Positions 63,753 through 64,000 of a DNA stretch of 64,000 nucleotides are shown piece by piece (the first letter of the stretch is position 1; every line of letters starts with the position of its first letter). The translations under genes were made by a program, and so were the position numbers. The DNA is from Nakamurella leprariae (GTDB taxonomy: Bacteria; Actinomycetota; Actinomycetes; Mycobacteriales; Nakamurellaceae): NCBI RefSeq assembly GCF_016918035.1, contig NZ_JAERWK010000015.1:1-64000 (forward strand), in the 5' to 3' direction. Under the pieces are notes generated by a model. That model made no database searches and was not told the DNA's origin. It worked only from the letters and a program-made list of their open reading frames with translations.

Positions 63753-64000
63753 TCACTTCGGCGGCATCCGCAGCGCGCCGTCCAACCGGATCGTCTCGCC
63801 GTTGACGTAGTCGTGCTCCAGCAGGAACAGCGCCAGCTCGGCGTACTCGCCCGGGCGTCCCAGACGCTTGGGGAACGGCACCCCGGCGGCCAGCCCGGCG
63901 CGGTACTCCTCGGACACCGTGGCCAGCATCGGCGTCTCGATGATCCCGGGCGCGATGGTGTTGACCCGGATCCCGGCGGACGCGAGGTCCCGGGCCGCCG
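63753..64000 (-). CDS. Short-chain dehydrogenase/reductase, C-terminal part
   Basis: Only the last 82 codons are inside the window; the start lies beyond 64000. The sequence [17 protein letters not shown], then [20 protein letters not shown] and [17 protein letters not shown] is the usual C-terminal half of classical SDRs, close to 3-hydroxyacyl-CoA dehydrogenase type 2-like members. The catalytic Tyr-x-x-x-Lys would be just outside. Confidence 0.9.
   Translation of the reverse strand, partial: AARDLASAGIRVNTIAPGIIETPMLATVSEEYRAGLAAGVPFPKRLGRPGEYAELALFLLEHDYVNGETIRLDGALRMPPK

Overview
The window looks like chromosomal DNA of a very high-GC actinobacterium. Codon third positions are almost all G or C, GTG starts are common, and typical lineage markers are present: a bacterial proteasome activator ending in GQYL, a GAF-ANTAR regulator, twin-arginine lipoproteins, a Pat-type aminotransferase and an MMPL exporter. 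A Nakamurella- or Geodermatophilus-like organism would fit, but the genus cannot be fixed from sequence reading alone. The first ~110 bases are homopolymer C/G and may be an assembly artefact.

Left part (0.1-21 kb): nitrogen and glycan functions are interleaved. Four secreted or membrane-anchored family-16 glycoside hydrolases (GH16) and a large secreted protein with three malectin-like repeats and a sugar-dehydrogenase-like propeller surround a urease locus. The urease genes are split: ureA-ureB-ureC-allB-ureF lie at 5.1-9.6 kb and ureG-ureD at 15.1-16.7 kb, with the propeller protein and the fourth GH16 between them. Allantoinase (allB) sits inside the urease operon. A NitT/TauT-type ABC importer with two permeases follows ureD.

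Middle part (21-48 kb): mostly single genes and short operons. These include a HAD phosphatase, a TMEM175-like channel, an FAD amine-oxidoreductase-like enzyme, a DUF2256-DUF3253 fusion, the proteasome activator, a zinc metallopeptidase, GAF-ANTAR, a TetR-MMPL pair with a clear operator, a decayed VapBC toxin-antitoxin pair, a GH13 glucosidase, an ECF sigma/anti-sigma pair divergent from a DUF4394 protein, LarC (nickel cofactor), a three-gene PRC-barrel operon with a 47-residue membrane protein, and tRNA-Ser(UGA).

Right part (48-64 kb): an IclR regulator is divergent from aceB, a DUF6986 gene and allantoicase, with two tandem operators between. Together with allB and urease this gives allantoin -> allantoate -> ureidoglycolate + urea, then glyoxylate -> malate and urea -> ammonia. 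The step releasing glyoxylate from ureidoglycolate has no recognised enzyme here; the DUF6986 protein is a candidate. Then come an arsR/arsM arsenic pair, a MerR/SulP pair with a perfect 26-bp operator, AlkA, Pat, a monooxygenase-like protein, a lipoprotein, tRNA-Ser(GCU) and the end of an SDR gene.

Several genes are visibly broken: vapC, a RibD-like reductase, a WYL regulator/VOC protein pair and probably an arsenate reductase tail. They share a style of internal deletion plus single-base shifts in short homopolymers, so either local gene erosion or sequence error must be considered.
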